From NCBI GenBank assembly GCA_016720805.1, contig JADKJZ010000003.1:1-64000 (forward strand): a stretch of 64,000 nucleotides of DNA. The letters are read 5' to 3'. The notes below the pieces were generated by a model. It had not been told where the DNA came from. It searched no databases and worked only from the letters and a program-made list of their open reading frames with translations. Below are positions 45,332-55,200 of this stretch, piece by piece. Numbering within the stretch: the stretch's first letter is position 1; every line of letters starts with the position of its first letter. The translations under genes and the position numbers were made by a program. Source of the stretch: Gemmatimonadota bacterium (lineage in GTDB: Bacteria; Gemmatimonadota; Gemmatimonadetes; Gemmatimonadales; GWC2-71-9).

Positions 45332-45475
45332 GGTGAACGGTGAACGGTCGCGGGTGACCCGTGACCAGTAACCGGTGAGACGTAAGAGGTGAAACGTGCC
45401 CGCGCGCCGGGACCCGTTTCACCTTTCACGTTTCACGTCCCGTCCACCGTTCACCGTTCACCGTTCACCTTCACC
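45332..45475. repeat. Long facing heptamer arms with several words between tandem genes
   Basis: The left arm (45332-45394) reads GGTGAAC, GGTGAAC, GGTCGCG, GGTGACC, CGTGACC, AGTAACC, GGTGAGA, CGTAAGA, GGTGAAA. The right arm (45417-45475) reads TTTCACC, TTTCACG, TTTCACG, TCCCGTC, then GTTCACC three times. Outer words (GGTGAAC/GTTCACC) and inner words (GGTGAAA/TTTCACC) pair in nested order. It combines words found separately at 21967, 29601 and 42742. Confidence 0.8.
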
Positions 45476-45516
45476 CCCCGTTAGCTTTCAGGACCTGCCG
45501 CCCCGGAGCTCCTGCC

Positions 45517-46626
45517 GTGCTGCACCTCGCGTTGGCGCTGTCGCTTGTCCTGCCCCAGCAGTCGACCCAAGGTCTCCGTCAGTTCATTCCGCCGGTCCCG
45601 ACGCCGGCGTCGTTCATTTCCGATGCGCGCCATGTGCTCACCGACTCGGCGCACGCGGCGCTGGACGCACGGATTCGTGGGCTGCAGGCCGGCGGCTTCG
45701 GCGACATCGCCGTGGCGATCCTCCCCGACATCGGCGATTTCAGCCCTAACGACATCGCCGTCGCGATCTACCGTGACTGGAAGGTCGGCAGTGTCGCGCC
45801 GATCGGTTCGGCGCGGCGTGACGTCGGGGTGCTGATCCTGATCGTGCCGAAAGAACTGGCGCCGAACAAGAAGGGGCAGTGCTACATCGCGCCCGGGACT
45901 GGCGCCGAGGGGATCGTGACGGATGCGGCGAGCGGGACGATCTGTCGCGACGCGATCATTCCGCTGCTGAAGACGCGCGACTATGCCGGTGCCGTCGCGG
46001 CAGGCATCGAGGCGATCGCTGCGCGGCTGACCAATGACGAAGGGCTCGCCGACACCAGCGCCGCCGCGCACCTGGTGGAGCCGCCGCCGCCGACCGGCTG
46101 GTTCCACTGGTGGTACATCCCCGGCGGCCTCGCCGCGGTGGTGGCCTGGGTCGTGGCCGCGATCGGGATGCGGCGTCGACGCCCGCGAACGTGCCCGCGA
46201 TGCGGCCGGCGGATGCATCGCCTCGGCGAATCGGACGATGATGCCTTCCTCGTGCCGGGGCAGGTCGTGGAAGAACAGCTCAAGAGCGTGGACTACGATG
46301 TCTGGGAATGCGATTGCGGCGAGCACCTCGTGCTGCCGTACAAGGCGCTCTTCACCAGCTACACCACGTGCAAGCAGTGTCAGCGTCGAGCCGCCAAGGC
46401 GAAGCGGACGGTGCTGGAGCATGCGACGACAGTGTCGACGGGCCGAGCACGCGACGCCTATCGCTGCAAGGCGTGCGAGGCGACCTGGGAGGTGATGGTC
46501 ACGCTGCCGATCATCGTCGCGTCGAGTGGCGGCTCGGGCGGTGGTGGCGGTGGCGGTGGGGGCGGGGGATCGTCGTTCGGGGGGTCGGGATCGAGCAGCG
46601 GGGCCGGAGGCGGCGGCAGCTACTGA
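45517..46626 (+). CDS. TPM-domain membrane protein with zinc-ribbon pairs and Gly-rich tail
   Basis: This 369-residue protein starts at a GTG with GGAG upstream. The TPM domain occupies about residues 30-180 (ARHVLTDSAHAALDARIRGL, IGSARRDVGVLILIVPKELA, YIAPGTGAEGIVTDA). One membrane segment follows near 205-222 (GGLAAVVAWVVAAIG), and then four Cys pairs: CPRCGRRM, CDCGEHLV, CKQCQRRA and CKACEATW, arranged as two zinc ribbons. The tail is almost pure Gly/Ser and ends GGGGSY. TPM proteins such as YgcG are linked to photosystem repair or envelope maintenance; the ribbons suggest metal binding. The next gene overlaps its stop. Confidence 0.82.
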   Translation: MLHLALALSLVLPQQSTQGLRQFIPPVPTPASFISDARHVLTDSAHAALDARIRGLQAGGFGDIAVAILPDIGDFSPNDIAVAIYRDWKVGSVAPIGSARRDVGVLILIVPKELAPNKKGQCYIAPGTGAEGIVTDAASGTICRDAIIPLLKTRDYAGAVAAGIEAIAARLTNDEGLADTSAAAHLVEPPPPTGWFHWWYIPGGLAAVVAWVVAAIGMRRRRPRTCPRCGRRMHRLGESDDDAFLVPGQVVEEQLKSVDYDVWECDCGEHLVLPYKALFTSYTTCKQCQRRAAKAKRTVLEHATTVSTGRARDAYRCKACEATWEVMVTLPIIVASSGGSGGGGGGGGGGGSSFGGSGSSSGAGGGGSY

Positions 46627-47399
46627 TGATCCTCCTCGACGGCATCGGGCACCGACTGGCACGTTACCTCACCAAGCCCCGGCACGATCGCGTGCATGCC
46701 ACCACGGCGTCGCCCGGCGCGCTTGCGCTGACGATCCGCCCCGGTGATGTGCTGTTGGTCGAGGGGAGCTCGCGCATTGCGGCGGCGATCAAGTACACGA
46801 CGCAGTCGACGTGGTCGCATGCCGCCCTCTGCGTGGCCGCTCCGGCGCAGGGCGTCACCTCCGTCCAGGAACCGTCGATCCTGCTCGAGGCGGATGTCGT
46901 GGATGGCGTGCATCTGGTGCCCTTGGCGAAGTATGCTGCCCTGCACACCCGCATCTGCCGACCGGTCGGGCTGACCGTCGAGGAGATTCGTCGCGTGCTG
47001 GACTTTGCGCTCGCCCACGTGGGCCATCGCTACGATGTGAAGCACATCCTCGACCTGGCGCGATACCTCTGGCCGACACCACCCGTGCCGATCCGCTATC
47101 GTCGCCGCCTGCTGGCGCTTGGCAGCGGCGATCCGACGCGCGCCATCTGTTCCGCGCTGATCGCCGAGGCGTTCCACGGCGTCGGCTACCCGGTGCTGCC
47201 GACCGCGCGCCTGCTGCCGCCCCGCGACCCGGCGGCCGCGGCGGACTACCGCGAGGCGCTCCACATTCGGCATCATTCGCTCTTCACGCCGCGAGACTTC
47301 GATGTCTCTCCCTACTTCGAGATCGTCAAACCGACGCTGGCGCAGGGGTTCGATCCGCACCGTCTGCAACTGATCACCGATCCGCCCGGGATGGCGTGA
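46626..47399 (+). CDS. YiiX/YebB-like permuted papain-fold cysteine hydrolase
   Basis: This 257-residue protein has the permuted NlpC/P60 order: His in TQSTWSHAALCVAAP at about residues 58-72 comes first, and the nucleophile Cys in TRAICSALIAEAFHGVGYPV at about 177-196 comes later. IRPGDVLLVEGSSRIAAAIK near residue 37 is also typical. The family cleaves amide or thioester bonds in peptidoglycan or lipids. No signal peptide is visible, so a cytoplasmic or membrane-face role is likely. The ATG overlaps the TPM stop (TGATG), so the two proteins probably act together. Confidence 0.82.
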   Translation: MILLDGIGHRLARYLTKPRHDRVHATTASPGALALTIRPGDVLLVEGSSRIAAAIKYTTQSTWSHAALCVAAPAQGVTSVQEPSILLEADVVDGVHLVPLAKYAALHTRICRPVGLTVEEIRRVLDFALAHVGHRYDVKHILDLARYLWPTPPVPIRYRRRLLALGSGDPTRAICSALIAEAFHGVGYPVLPTARLLPPRDPAAAADYREALHIRHHSLFTPRDFDVSPYFEIVKPTLAQGFDPHRLQLITDPPGMA

Positions 47400-47450
47400 G
47401 GGAGCTACTTTTCGGCGTCGTCCCTACTTCCTCACGTGAGGTTTCCCCTG

Positions 47451-47921
47451 ATGTTCCGTACCCTCCGCCTTCCGGCGCTGCTGCTCGCCGCCGTGACGGC
47501 CTGTTCCTCCACTGACTCCCCCATTCGGGATGCCCAAGTGATCGAAACCACGACCTTCGCCCCTGCGCTCGGTGTCAATCTCGCCGCGTCCACCAAGCTC
47601 CCGAGCGGGATGTACATCCGCGACATCACCGTCGGCACCGGCGCCGATGTGGTCGTGGGGCAGAACGTCTCGATGCGGTACACGGGCACGTTCAACAATG
47701 GCACCCAATTCGATGCCAACACGAGCGGGACGCCGTTCTCGTTTCGTCTGGGCTCGGGGCAGGTGATCGCGGGATGGGATCAGGGGATTGTCGGCATGAA
47801 GGTCGGCGGCGTCCGGCAGTTGATCATTCCTTCCGCACTCGGCTACGGCCGGTCCGACTATGGCCCGATTCCGGGTGGGTCGATCCTGGTGTTCTCGGTG
47901 ACGGTGGTCTCGGTCCCGTGA
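47451..47921 (+). CDS. FKBP-type peptidyl-prolyl isomerase lipoprotein
   Basis: This 156-residue protein has a lipoprotein signal with lipobox AVTAC (Cys near residue 18) and one FKBP domain. The domain runs from SGMYIRDITVGTGADVVVGQ through VSMRYTGTFNNGTQFDAN, FRLGSGQVIAGWDQGIVGMK and GGVRQLIIPSALGYG, to SILVFSVTVVSV. The active-site residues Tyr, Asp, Phe, Val-Ile and Trp are in place. It should assist folding of exported proteins at the outer face of a membrane. It lies in the same run of plus-strand genes as the TPM pair, 4 nt before the symporter gene. Confidence 0.92.
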   Translation: MFRTLRLPALLLAAVTACSSTDSPIRDAQVIETTTFAPALGVNLAASTKLPSGMYIRDITVGTGADVVVGQNVSMRYTGTFNNGTQFDANTSGTPFSFRLGSGQVIAGWDQGIVGMKVGGVRQLIIPSALGYGRSDYGPIPGGSILVFSVTVVSVP

Positions 47922-47925
47922 TCGC

Positions 47926-49151
47926 ATGAATCCGGCGCTGCAGGTCTTTCTCGCCTTCGTCGTCGGACTCGGTGCCGGCATCGTGGTGCCGAGCGAGGGC
48001 GTGCTGCGTGCGGTGGAGCCGTTGGGCACCTTGTGGATCAACGCGCTCCGCATGCCGATCCTGCCGCTGATCGTGATGCTGACGATCGCCGGAATCGCCA
48101 AGGCGCGTGACACGCGCGAGGCGGGGGTGCTCACCGGCCGTGCGATGGTCACGTTCCTGCTGCTGCTGGTCACCTTCACCGCGATCATGACCGCGCTGGC
48201 GCCGCTGCTCCTGACGGGGCTGCCGCTCGATCCGGCGGCAACCGCCGCGCTGCGTGCCTCCGCCAGTGCCGACGCGGTGAGTGCCGGCGCGCAGTTGACG
48301 GTCTCGGGGTGGCTGCTCTCGCTGGTGCCGACCAATCCGATCAAGGCGGCGGCCGATGGAGCACTGCTGCCGCTGGTGGTCTTCGCGCTGTTGTACGGGC
48401 TCGCGCTGACGCGCCTCCCGGAGGATGTCCGGCGCCGGCAGGGTGATGGCGCGCAGGGGATCGCCGACGTGCTGATCGTGATCATCCGCTGGGTGCTGCT
48501 GGTGGCCCCGATCGGTGTCTTCGCGTTGGCATACGGCCTGGGCGCCAAGGTGGGCGCGCCGGCCGCTGCGGCGGTCGCACGCTATCTCGTGGTGACGTCG
48601 CTCGCGATCTGCGTGGGAGGCGTGGTGCTCACCGCGATGACGCTGGCGATCGGGCGGGTGGCGCCGAAGGCCTTCGGCGCGGCGCTCGGGCCGGCGCTGG
48701 TCATCGCCTTCTCCTCACGCTCCTCGCTGGCGGCGCTGCCGGTGCTGATCACCGGTGTGCGTCAGCACCTGCGACTCCCCGAACCGGTGATCGGCGTGGT
48801 GATGCCGCTGGCGGCGTCGCTCTTCAAGTTCAACGCGGCGATTACCTGGGCCCTCGGCGCGGTCTTCGTGGGCGCACTCTACGGGGTCGAGCTGCACGCT
48901 GCCCAGCTGGTGACCTTCGGCGTCGGCACCGTGCTGCTCTCGCTCACCACGCCGGGTATTCCAAGTGGCGGCTTCCTGGTGCAGGCGCCGCTCTATCTCG
49001 CGGTCGGATTCCCGGCCGAGGGGCTCGGCATCCTGATCGCGATCGACCTGATCCCCGACCTCTTCAAGACGGCGATCAACGTGACGGGGTATGCGAGTGC
49101 GGCGGTGATCGTGGCGCGGGGAGCGAGGCGGGGTGAGCCCCACCCGCGGGG
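47926..49151 (+). CDS. Dicarboxylate/amino acid:cation symporter (DAACS family), 3' end lost in a C/G tract
   Basis: About 408 residues are readable. The protein has eight or so membrane segments with family features: TLWINALRMPILPLIVMLTI at about residues 35-54, AFSSRSSLAALPVLITGVRQ (the serine-rich re-entrant loop), VIGVVMPLAASLFKFNAAIT and TTPGIPSGGFLVQAPLY (second hairpin). FKTAINVTGYASAAVIVAR follows. Relatives carry glutamate, aspartate or C4-dicarboxylates with Na+ or H+. The frame then enters a long C run and reads poly-Pro, so the last residues and the stop cannot be trusted. Most of the transporter is intact. Confidence 0.88.
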
Positions 49152-49360
<209 letters not shown>

Positions 49361-49361
49361 C

Positions 49362-49850
49362 GCGGCACCGGCGAAGCCCGCCACCGACACGGCGATCACG
49401 ACCTGGAACACGCGCGGCCTGATCATCCGCTTTCCCCGCTCGGTCTCCCCCGATTCGATCACCTACGACACCCGCGTTGCCGATGCCTTTTCCGGCTTCG
49501 AGTGGCGCCTGATCCTGATCACTGATCAGCGCCCCTACATGGCGGCGCTGGTGATCACGCCGAGCGACTCGCTCACCCTGCAGCATGTGCCGACGATCGC
49601 GGAGGCCTACCGCGTCGGCGACCTGCGCAGTTGCGATCGGACCACCGGCAATCTGGTGCTGCGTTGCAATCGGCTGGCGCAGGGGCTGGTACGGGACGTG
49701 GAGGGCCAGCTCGAGATCGCGATCGTCGACACCCGCTGGCTGCAGGCTTTGATGGCGTCGCGGACGGCGCGGGTCCACCTGCTGGTGAAGGTGGCGAAGG
49801 AGACGGTATGGGAGGAGGAGCGCCCAGTCAGGTGGGTGAGCGGGCCGTAG
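49362..49850 (+). CDS. Protein of unknown function, 5' end lost in the C/G tract
   Basis: An open frame leaves the tract as APAKPATDTAITTWNTRGLI and continues through RLILITDQRPYMAALVITPS, VGDLRSCDRTTGNLVLRCNR and WLQALMASRTARVHLLVKVA to a stop at 49848-49850. About 162 residues are visible. The Ala/Pro-rich start may be a linker behind a signal peptide. Two Cys (SCDRT, LRCNR) may pair, fitting an exported protein. I do not recognise a family. Confidence 0.55.
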   Translation, partial: AAPAKPATDTAITTWNTRGLIIRFPRSVSPDSITYDTRVADAFSGFEWRLILITDQRPYMAALVITPSDSLTLQHVPTIAEAYRVGDLRSCDRTTGNLVLRCNRLAQGLVRDVEGQLEIAIVDTRWLQALMASRTARVHLLVKVAKETVWEEERPVRWVSGP

Positions 49851-49878
49851 GGACGACGGCGAACGGGAGATCGGTGGC

Positions 49879-49913
49879 TTGACAATATTCCCATATGGTC
49901 ATATAGTAGAGGT
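49879..49913 (+). promoter_or_regulatory. Near-consensus promoter of efflux operon 2, leaderless geometry
   Basis: TTGACA (49879-49884) matches the -35 consensus fully, the spacer is 17 nt, and TATAGT (49902-49907) matches the -10 consensus at five of six positions. The -10 box ends 6 nt before the ATG at 49914, so the transcript should begin at or next to the start codon. Confidence 0.8.
49885..49904. promoter_or_regulatory. 20-bp dyad operator inside the efflux operon 2 promoter
   Basis: ATAT-TC-CCATATGG-TC-ATAT fills the spacer of the promoter and overlaps the first bases of the -10 box. All positions except the two TC dinucleotides are symmetric. AT-rich dyads between -35 and -10 are typical sites for ArsR/SmtB-type repressors, but no such regulator gene is in the window. 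Confidence 0.6.
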
Positions 49914-51257
49914 ATGCCCAAGCGTCTTCTGCTCCCCATGCTCCTCCTGGTCGGCGTTGCCCCCCTGTCGGGGCAGGCGCTGACGCTCAGCGAGGCCCTG
50001 CGGCGTGCCGATTCCGCCGCCTTTCCGAACCGAATGGCCCGCGCCGCCTCGGCGGCCGCGTCGGCCCGCGCCGCTGGCGCCGACCAGGGCGTCCTGCCCG
50101 GCCTTCGGGCCGAGCTCGGCGCGGTGCGGACCTCCGACCCGCTCGGCGCCTTTGGCTTCCTCCTCCGGCAGCGCGGCGTCACACCGCAGGCGTTTGACCC
50201 CGCCGGACTGAACCGACCCTCGGCACGCACTGACATCGGCGCCGCGATGGTGGCGGAGGTCCCGCTGCTCAACCTCGACGCCTGGGCCGGACGCCGGGCG
50301 GCCCGCGCCGCGGCCGACGCCGAATCGGCTCGCGAGCAGTGGGCCGCGACCGGCGTCGAGCTCGACGTCATTCGCAGCTATTTCGGCGCGGTCCTGGCGC
50401 GAGAGCAGGCGCGGGTCCTCGCCGCTGCGGACCTTGCCGGGCAGGCGCACGTCCGCCGCGCCGAGAACGCCCTGGCCAATGGCCTGGTGACCAGGTCGGA
50501 TCTGCTGCTGGCGCAGGTGCGGCTCGGCGACATCGCCACCCAACGGCTGCGGGCCGACGCGGATGCTCTTCTGGCCCGGCAACAGCTCGCCCTGGTGCTC
50601 GGCACGCCCAACGACACCGCTGGCGCGTTGCCCTCCCGGATTCCCGGCGTGGCCACCCGAGAGATCGCCGGCGCGGGAACACGGGCAGACCTGAGTGCCA
50701 TTGCGGCGATGGTGAACGCCGCCACTCAGGAAGCGGATCGGCGGAGCCTGGCGCTGCTGCCGCGCGTGAACGGCTTCGGCCGATACGAATGGCACGACGC
50801 CTCGTCGCCGCTGGCCGGCAAGCCGATGTGGACCGTCGGGGTGATGGCGACCTGGGCGCCGTTCAGCGGGGGGGCCGAATTGGCGGCGCGCCGCGAAGCA
50901 CGCGCCAACCAGGCGGCCGCGCAGGCCGGGTTGGCAGCAGCGCAGGGGGCGGCCGCGCTGGAGCTCGCCTCGGCGGAAAGCGGTGTGCGAGTGGCCGAGC
51001 AGGCCTTGGCAATCGCGATGCGCGGGACGGCGCAGGCGGCCGAGGCGCACCGGATCGTCGTCCGCAAGTACGACGGCGGGCTGGCCACGGTGGCGGAACT
51101 GCTCGATGCCCAGGCAACCGACCTCGGCGCGCAGCTTGGCGAGGCCAAGGCGCGTCATGACCTGATTGTGGCGATCGCCACGGTCGCGCGACTGCGCGGC
51201 GGCGATCTCAGCATGTTGGCGCAGGCGCTCGACGCGTCGGCCACGAACCCGGAGTGA
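49914..51257 (+). CDS. TolC-like outer membrane efflux protein of efflux operon 2
   Basis: This 447-residue protein has a signal peptide (MPKRLLLPMLLLVGVAPLSG, then QA), an N-terminal LTLSEALRRADSAA typical of the family, and two coiled-coil/barrel repeats. Closing strands such as GVMATWAPFSGGAELAARRE and GLATVAELLDAQATDLGAQL are visible. Length fits TolC/OprM relatives (about 420-480). It is the first gene of the operon behind a near-consensus promoter with its -10 box 6 nt from the ATG. It forms the outer membrane exit for the adaptor and pump that follow. Confidence 0.92.
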   Translation: MPKRLLLPMLLLVGVAPLSGQALTLSEALRRADSAAFPNRMARAASAAASARAAGADQGVLPGLRAELGAVRTSDPLGAFGFLLRQRGVTPQAFDPAGLNRPSARTDIGAAMVAEVPLLNLDAWAGRRAARAAADAESAREQWAATGVELDVIRSYFGAVLAREQARVLAAADLAGQAHVRRAENALANGLVTRSDLLLAQVRLGDIATQRLRADADALLARQQLALVLGTPNDTAGALPSRIPGVATREIAGAGTRADLSAIAAMVNAATQEADRRSLALLPRVNGFGRYEWHDASSPLAGKPMWTVGVMATWAPFSGGAELAARREARANQAAAQAGLAAAQGAAALELASAESGVRVAEQALAIAMRGTAQAAEAHRIVVRKYDGGLATVAELLDAQATDLGAQLGEAKARHDLIVAIATVARLRGGDLSMLAQALDASATNPE

Positions 51258-51262
51258 CACCC

Positions 51263-52276
51263 ATGCGCGGACACTGGATGATCGGCCTTCCCCTCGTGCT
51301 GGCAGCCTGCGGCGGCGACGCCTCACCGGCGAAGACAGCGACGCGCGCCACTGACGGCGTTGCGATGGCAGTCGTCGACACGATGATTGTCGGCACGACG
51401 GAGGCGACCGGGCTCGCGTCCCCGATGGAGAGCAGCACACTCTCGACTCGCTTGATGGCGAGCGTGGTGGACGTGCTGGTGCTCGAAGGGGCAAAGGTCC
51501 AGCAGGGGCAGGTGCTGGTCCGGCTGGACCTTCGCGACCTTGCCGCGAAGCGCCAGCAGGCGCAGGCCGGGCTGGCCGACGTCGAGGCGCAGCGGCAACT
51601 CGCCCTGGTGAGCGCCACGCGCCTGCGCGCCATGTATGCCGACAGCGCCGCGCCGAAGGCGTCACTCGACGCCGCCGAAGCGGGACTGGCACGAGCCGAG
51701 GCGGGCGTTCGGGCCGCGAAGGCGGCATTGGCGGAACTCGACGCCGTGGCGTCCTACGGTGAGATCCGTGCGCCGTTCGCGGGCGTGGTGTCGCGACGGT
51801 TCGTCGATCCCGGCGCCTTCGTGGCCCCTGGGGCGCCGATGCTGACGGTCGATCGACTCGGCGACCTGCGGATCTCGGTGACGGTGCCGGTGGCTGGAGT
51901 GGCTGGGCTGACCCCCGGCCGGACCGTGATCGCGGTGATCGAGGGCGACACCGCGACGGCGAAGATCGAGGGCGTCGCGCGCGAGAGCGGAGGCACGTAT
52001 GCGGTCAACGCGGTGGTGCGCAACGCCGACGGGCGCTTCCGTGGCGGCAGTTCGGCGGCGCTCAGGCTTCCGGGCACCGAACGGCGCGCGCTGTTGATTC
52101 CGACGGCCGCGCTCCGGCAGGAAGGTGATCTGCACTCGGTGCTCCGACGCACGGCGCAGGGCGACCTGATGACGGTGGTGCGCGTCGGTACCGCGATCGG
52201 TGATCGGACCGAGGTGCTCGGCGGTCTCACGGCGGCAGACAGCGTCGTGGTCCCTGCCGTCGCCGGGAGGCCGTGA
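51263..52276 (+). CDS. RND efflux periplasmic adaptor lipoprotein of efflux operon 2
   Basis: This 337-residue adaptor has a lipoprotein signal (MRGHWMIGLPLVLAAC, Cys16). It shows paired lipoyl segments (VVDVLVLEGAKVQQGQVLVR, RAPFAGVVSRRFVDPGAFV), a shorter coiled-coil hairpin than the adaptor at 24250, and a beta-barrel domain (VTVPVAGVAGLTPGRTVIAV). The ATG at 51263 has GGAG 8 nt upstream; a GTG at 51254 overlapping the tolC stop is an alternative. It bridges the permease at 52276 and the channel at 49914. Confidence 0.92.
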   Translation: MRGHWMIGLPLVLAACGGDASPAKTATRATDGVAMAVVDTMIVGTTEATGLASPMESSTLSTRLMASVVDVLVLEGAKVQQGQVLVRLDLRDLAAKRQQAQAGLADVEAQRQLALVSATRLRAMYADSAAPKASLDAAEAGLARAEAGVRAAKAALAELDAVASYGEIRAPFAGVVSRRFVDPGAFVAPGAPMLTVDRLGDLRISVTVPVAGVAGLTPGRTVIAVIEGDTATAKIEGVARESGGTYAVNAVVRNADGRFRGGSSAALRLPGTERRALLIPTAALRQEGDLHSVLRRTAQGDLMTVVRVGTAIGDRTEVLGGLTAADSVVVPAVAGRP

Positions 52277-55200
52277 TGGGCATCGCCGGCAAGATTGCCG
52301 CATCGTGGCTGCACTCGAAGCTCACCCCGTTGGTGACGATCGCGTCGCTGGCGGTGGGCGCGCTGGCCATCGTCGCGACACCGCGTGAGGAAGAGCCGCA
52401 GATCTCTGTCCCGATGATCGACGTGATGGCGCAGCTCCCTGGCGCCGGACCGAATGAGGTCGAGCAGACCATCCTCCGGCCGATCGAGCGCCGGATGCGC
52501 GAGATCGCCGGCGTGGAGCACGTCTATGGCGTCGCCGGCGACGGCTGGGCGATGGCGACCGTCCGCTTTGCGGTGGGCGAGCCGCAGGACCTGAGCGTCG
52601 CCAAGGTGCACGCCAAGTTGATGGCCGCGATGGGCGACATGCCGCCCGGCGCGTCGCCGCCGCTGGTGACACCCCACTCGATCGATGACGTCCCGATCCT
52701 CGCGCTGACGCTGCACGGCGGTGGGCTCGACGCCGAGGGATTGCGTCAGATCGCCGTGCATCTCGAGGACGAACTGCGCACGCTCCCGGATGTGGCGCGG
52801 ACCTTCACGGTGGGTGGATCGCCGCGCCAGCTGCGAGTGACGCTCGATCCGGCGCGACTCACCGCGGCGGGTGTGTCGCCGGGCGAGGTGGTGCAGGCGC
52901 TGCGCGGCGCGACGGCGCGGATGCAGGCGGGTGAATTGACGACGTCGCAGGGTGTCCTGCTGGTGGAGGTCGGCGCCCCGATCACGACGGCGGCCGACGC
53001 GGCGCAGGTGATCGTGGCATCGCGCCAGGGTCGCCCGATTCCGCTTGGCGCGGTCGCAACGGTCAGTGAGGGGCCAGCCGAGGCCACCCGACAGGTGTCG
53101 TATGCCGACTCGCTCGGCACGGCACCGGCGGTGACGATCGCGCTGGCCAAGCGGCCCGGCGCCAATGCCACGGCGGTGACGCACGCCGCGCTCGCGCGGG
53201 TCGAGGCGGCCAAGGGACGGATCATCCCGGCGAATGTCTCCGTGGTGGTGACCCGTGACTACGGCGAGACCGCTGGGGAAAAGGCCTCGGAGCTGATTCT
53301 CCACCTGGTCCTCGCCACGCTGTCGGTGACGGTGCTGATCGGCTTCTTCCTGGGATGGCGCGAGGCGCTGGTCGTGCTGGTGGCCGTTCCGGTCACGCTC
53401 GCGCTGACGCTCTTCGTCTATTACCTGCTCGGCTACACGCTGAATCGGATCACGCTCTTCGCGCTGATCTTCTCGATCGGCATCCTGGTCGACGATGCGA
53501 TCGTGGTGGTCGAGAACATCTACCGCCACCTCGCGATGGGCGGGAAGGACGCTGACGTGGCCGCAGTGGAGGGCGTGGACGAGGTCGGCAACCCGACGAT
53601 CCTGGCGACCTTCACGGTGATCGCGGCGATCCTGCCGATGGCCTTCGTGTCGGGGATGATGGGGCCGTACATGCGGCCGATCCCGATCGGTGCCTCGGCG
53701 GCGATGCTCGCCTCGCTCGGCGTGGCGTTCGTGATCACGCCGTGGCTGGCGATCCGGCTGCTCAAGGGGCATGTGAAGCCGAGTGGTCACGCCGAGGCCG
53801 AGTCGGCGGCGATCGCCAACGGGCGCTACTCGCGACTCATGCGCGGCCTGATCGAGAACGCGTCGCGTCGACGGCTGGTCTACCTCGGCACCGTCGGCTT
53901 GTTGCTCGCCTCGATGGCGCTGCTGGCCGTGCGGCTGGTGCAGGTGAAGATGTTGCCGTTCGACAACAAGTCGGAGTTCCAGGTGGTGCTCGACTTCCCC
54001 GAGGGGACGCCGCTGGAGACCTCGACGGCCGCCGTCGACGAGATCGCGGCGGTCCTGCGCACGGTCCCGGAGGTGGTGAGCACCCAGACGTATGCCGGCA
54101 CGGCCGCGCCGTTCAACTTCAACGGCCTGGTCCGGCACTACTTCCTGCGGCAGGGAACGCACGTGGCGGACGTGCAGGTCAACCTGCTGCCGAAGGGGGA
54201 GCGCAGCCGGCAGAGTCACGAGATCGCGGTCGCGGTCCGTCCGCTGGTGGTGGAGATCGCCACCCGGTATGGCGCGCGCGCGAAGATCGCCGAGATCCCG
54301 CCGGGGCCACCGGTGATGAGCACGCTGGTCGCCGAGGTGTATGGCCCCGATGACGCCACGCGCCTCGCCGCCGCCGAGCGCGTGCGGCAGGTGATGGAGG
54401 CGACGCCGGGCGTGGTCGATGTGGACTGGAGCGTCGAGGCGCCGCAACACCGGCTCTCGTTGCGGGTCGACCGCGCGCGGGCTGGCGCCGCTGGCGTCGC
54501 CGTCGAGCAGATCACCTCCGTGCTGGCGCTTGGCCTCTCCGGCATGCCGGTCGGCCTGGCGTCGCAGCCGAGTGCGCGCGAGCCGGTGATGATCGTGCCA
54601 CGATTGGCCACGGCCGATCGACAGGACCTCTCCGCGTTGCTCGCCCTGCCGGTGGCCACACCGACGGGACCGCTGCCACTCGGCCGATTCGTCACCGTCG
54701 ATTCGCTCACGCGGACCTCGGCTCGGCAGTCGCGCAACCTGCGGCCGCTGATCTACATCACCGCGGACGTGGCCGACGTGGTCGAGTCGCCGGTCTATGC
54801 GATCCTCGCCATGAACGCGGCGCTCGATACCGTCCGCGTGAATGGTCAGGCGATCGCGCGGTACAACGCGGTCCAACCGGATCAGCTCGACGAGCTCGCG
54901 CTCAAGTGGGACGGCGAGTGGCAGGTGACCATCGAAGTGTTCCGCGACCTCGGGCTCGCCTTCGCGGTGGTGCTGCTGCTGATCTACCTGCTGGTGGTGG
55001 GGTGGTTCCAGTCGTACACGATCCCGCTGGTGATCATGGCGCCGATTCCGCTCACGCTCATCGGCATTCTCCCCGGGCACGCCATCACGGGCGCCTTCTT
55101 CACGGCGACGTCGATGATCGGCATGATCGCCCTGGCCGGCATCATCGTCCGGAACTCGATCCTGCTGGTGGACTTCATCCAGCTGGCGGAGGCGCGTGGC

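Noticed and set aside
51754..55080. Long minus-strand frame (about 1100 codons) opposite the second RND pump
   Set aside because: Arg/His/Asp-rich shadow of the pump gene with no recognisable domain.
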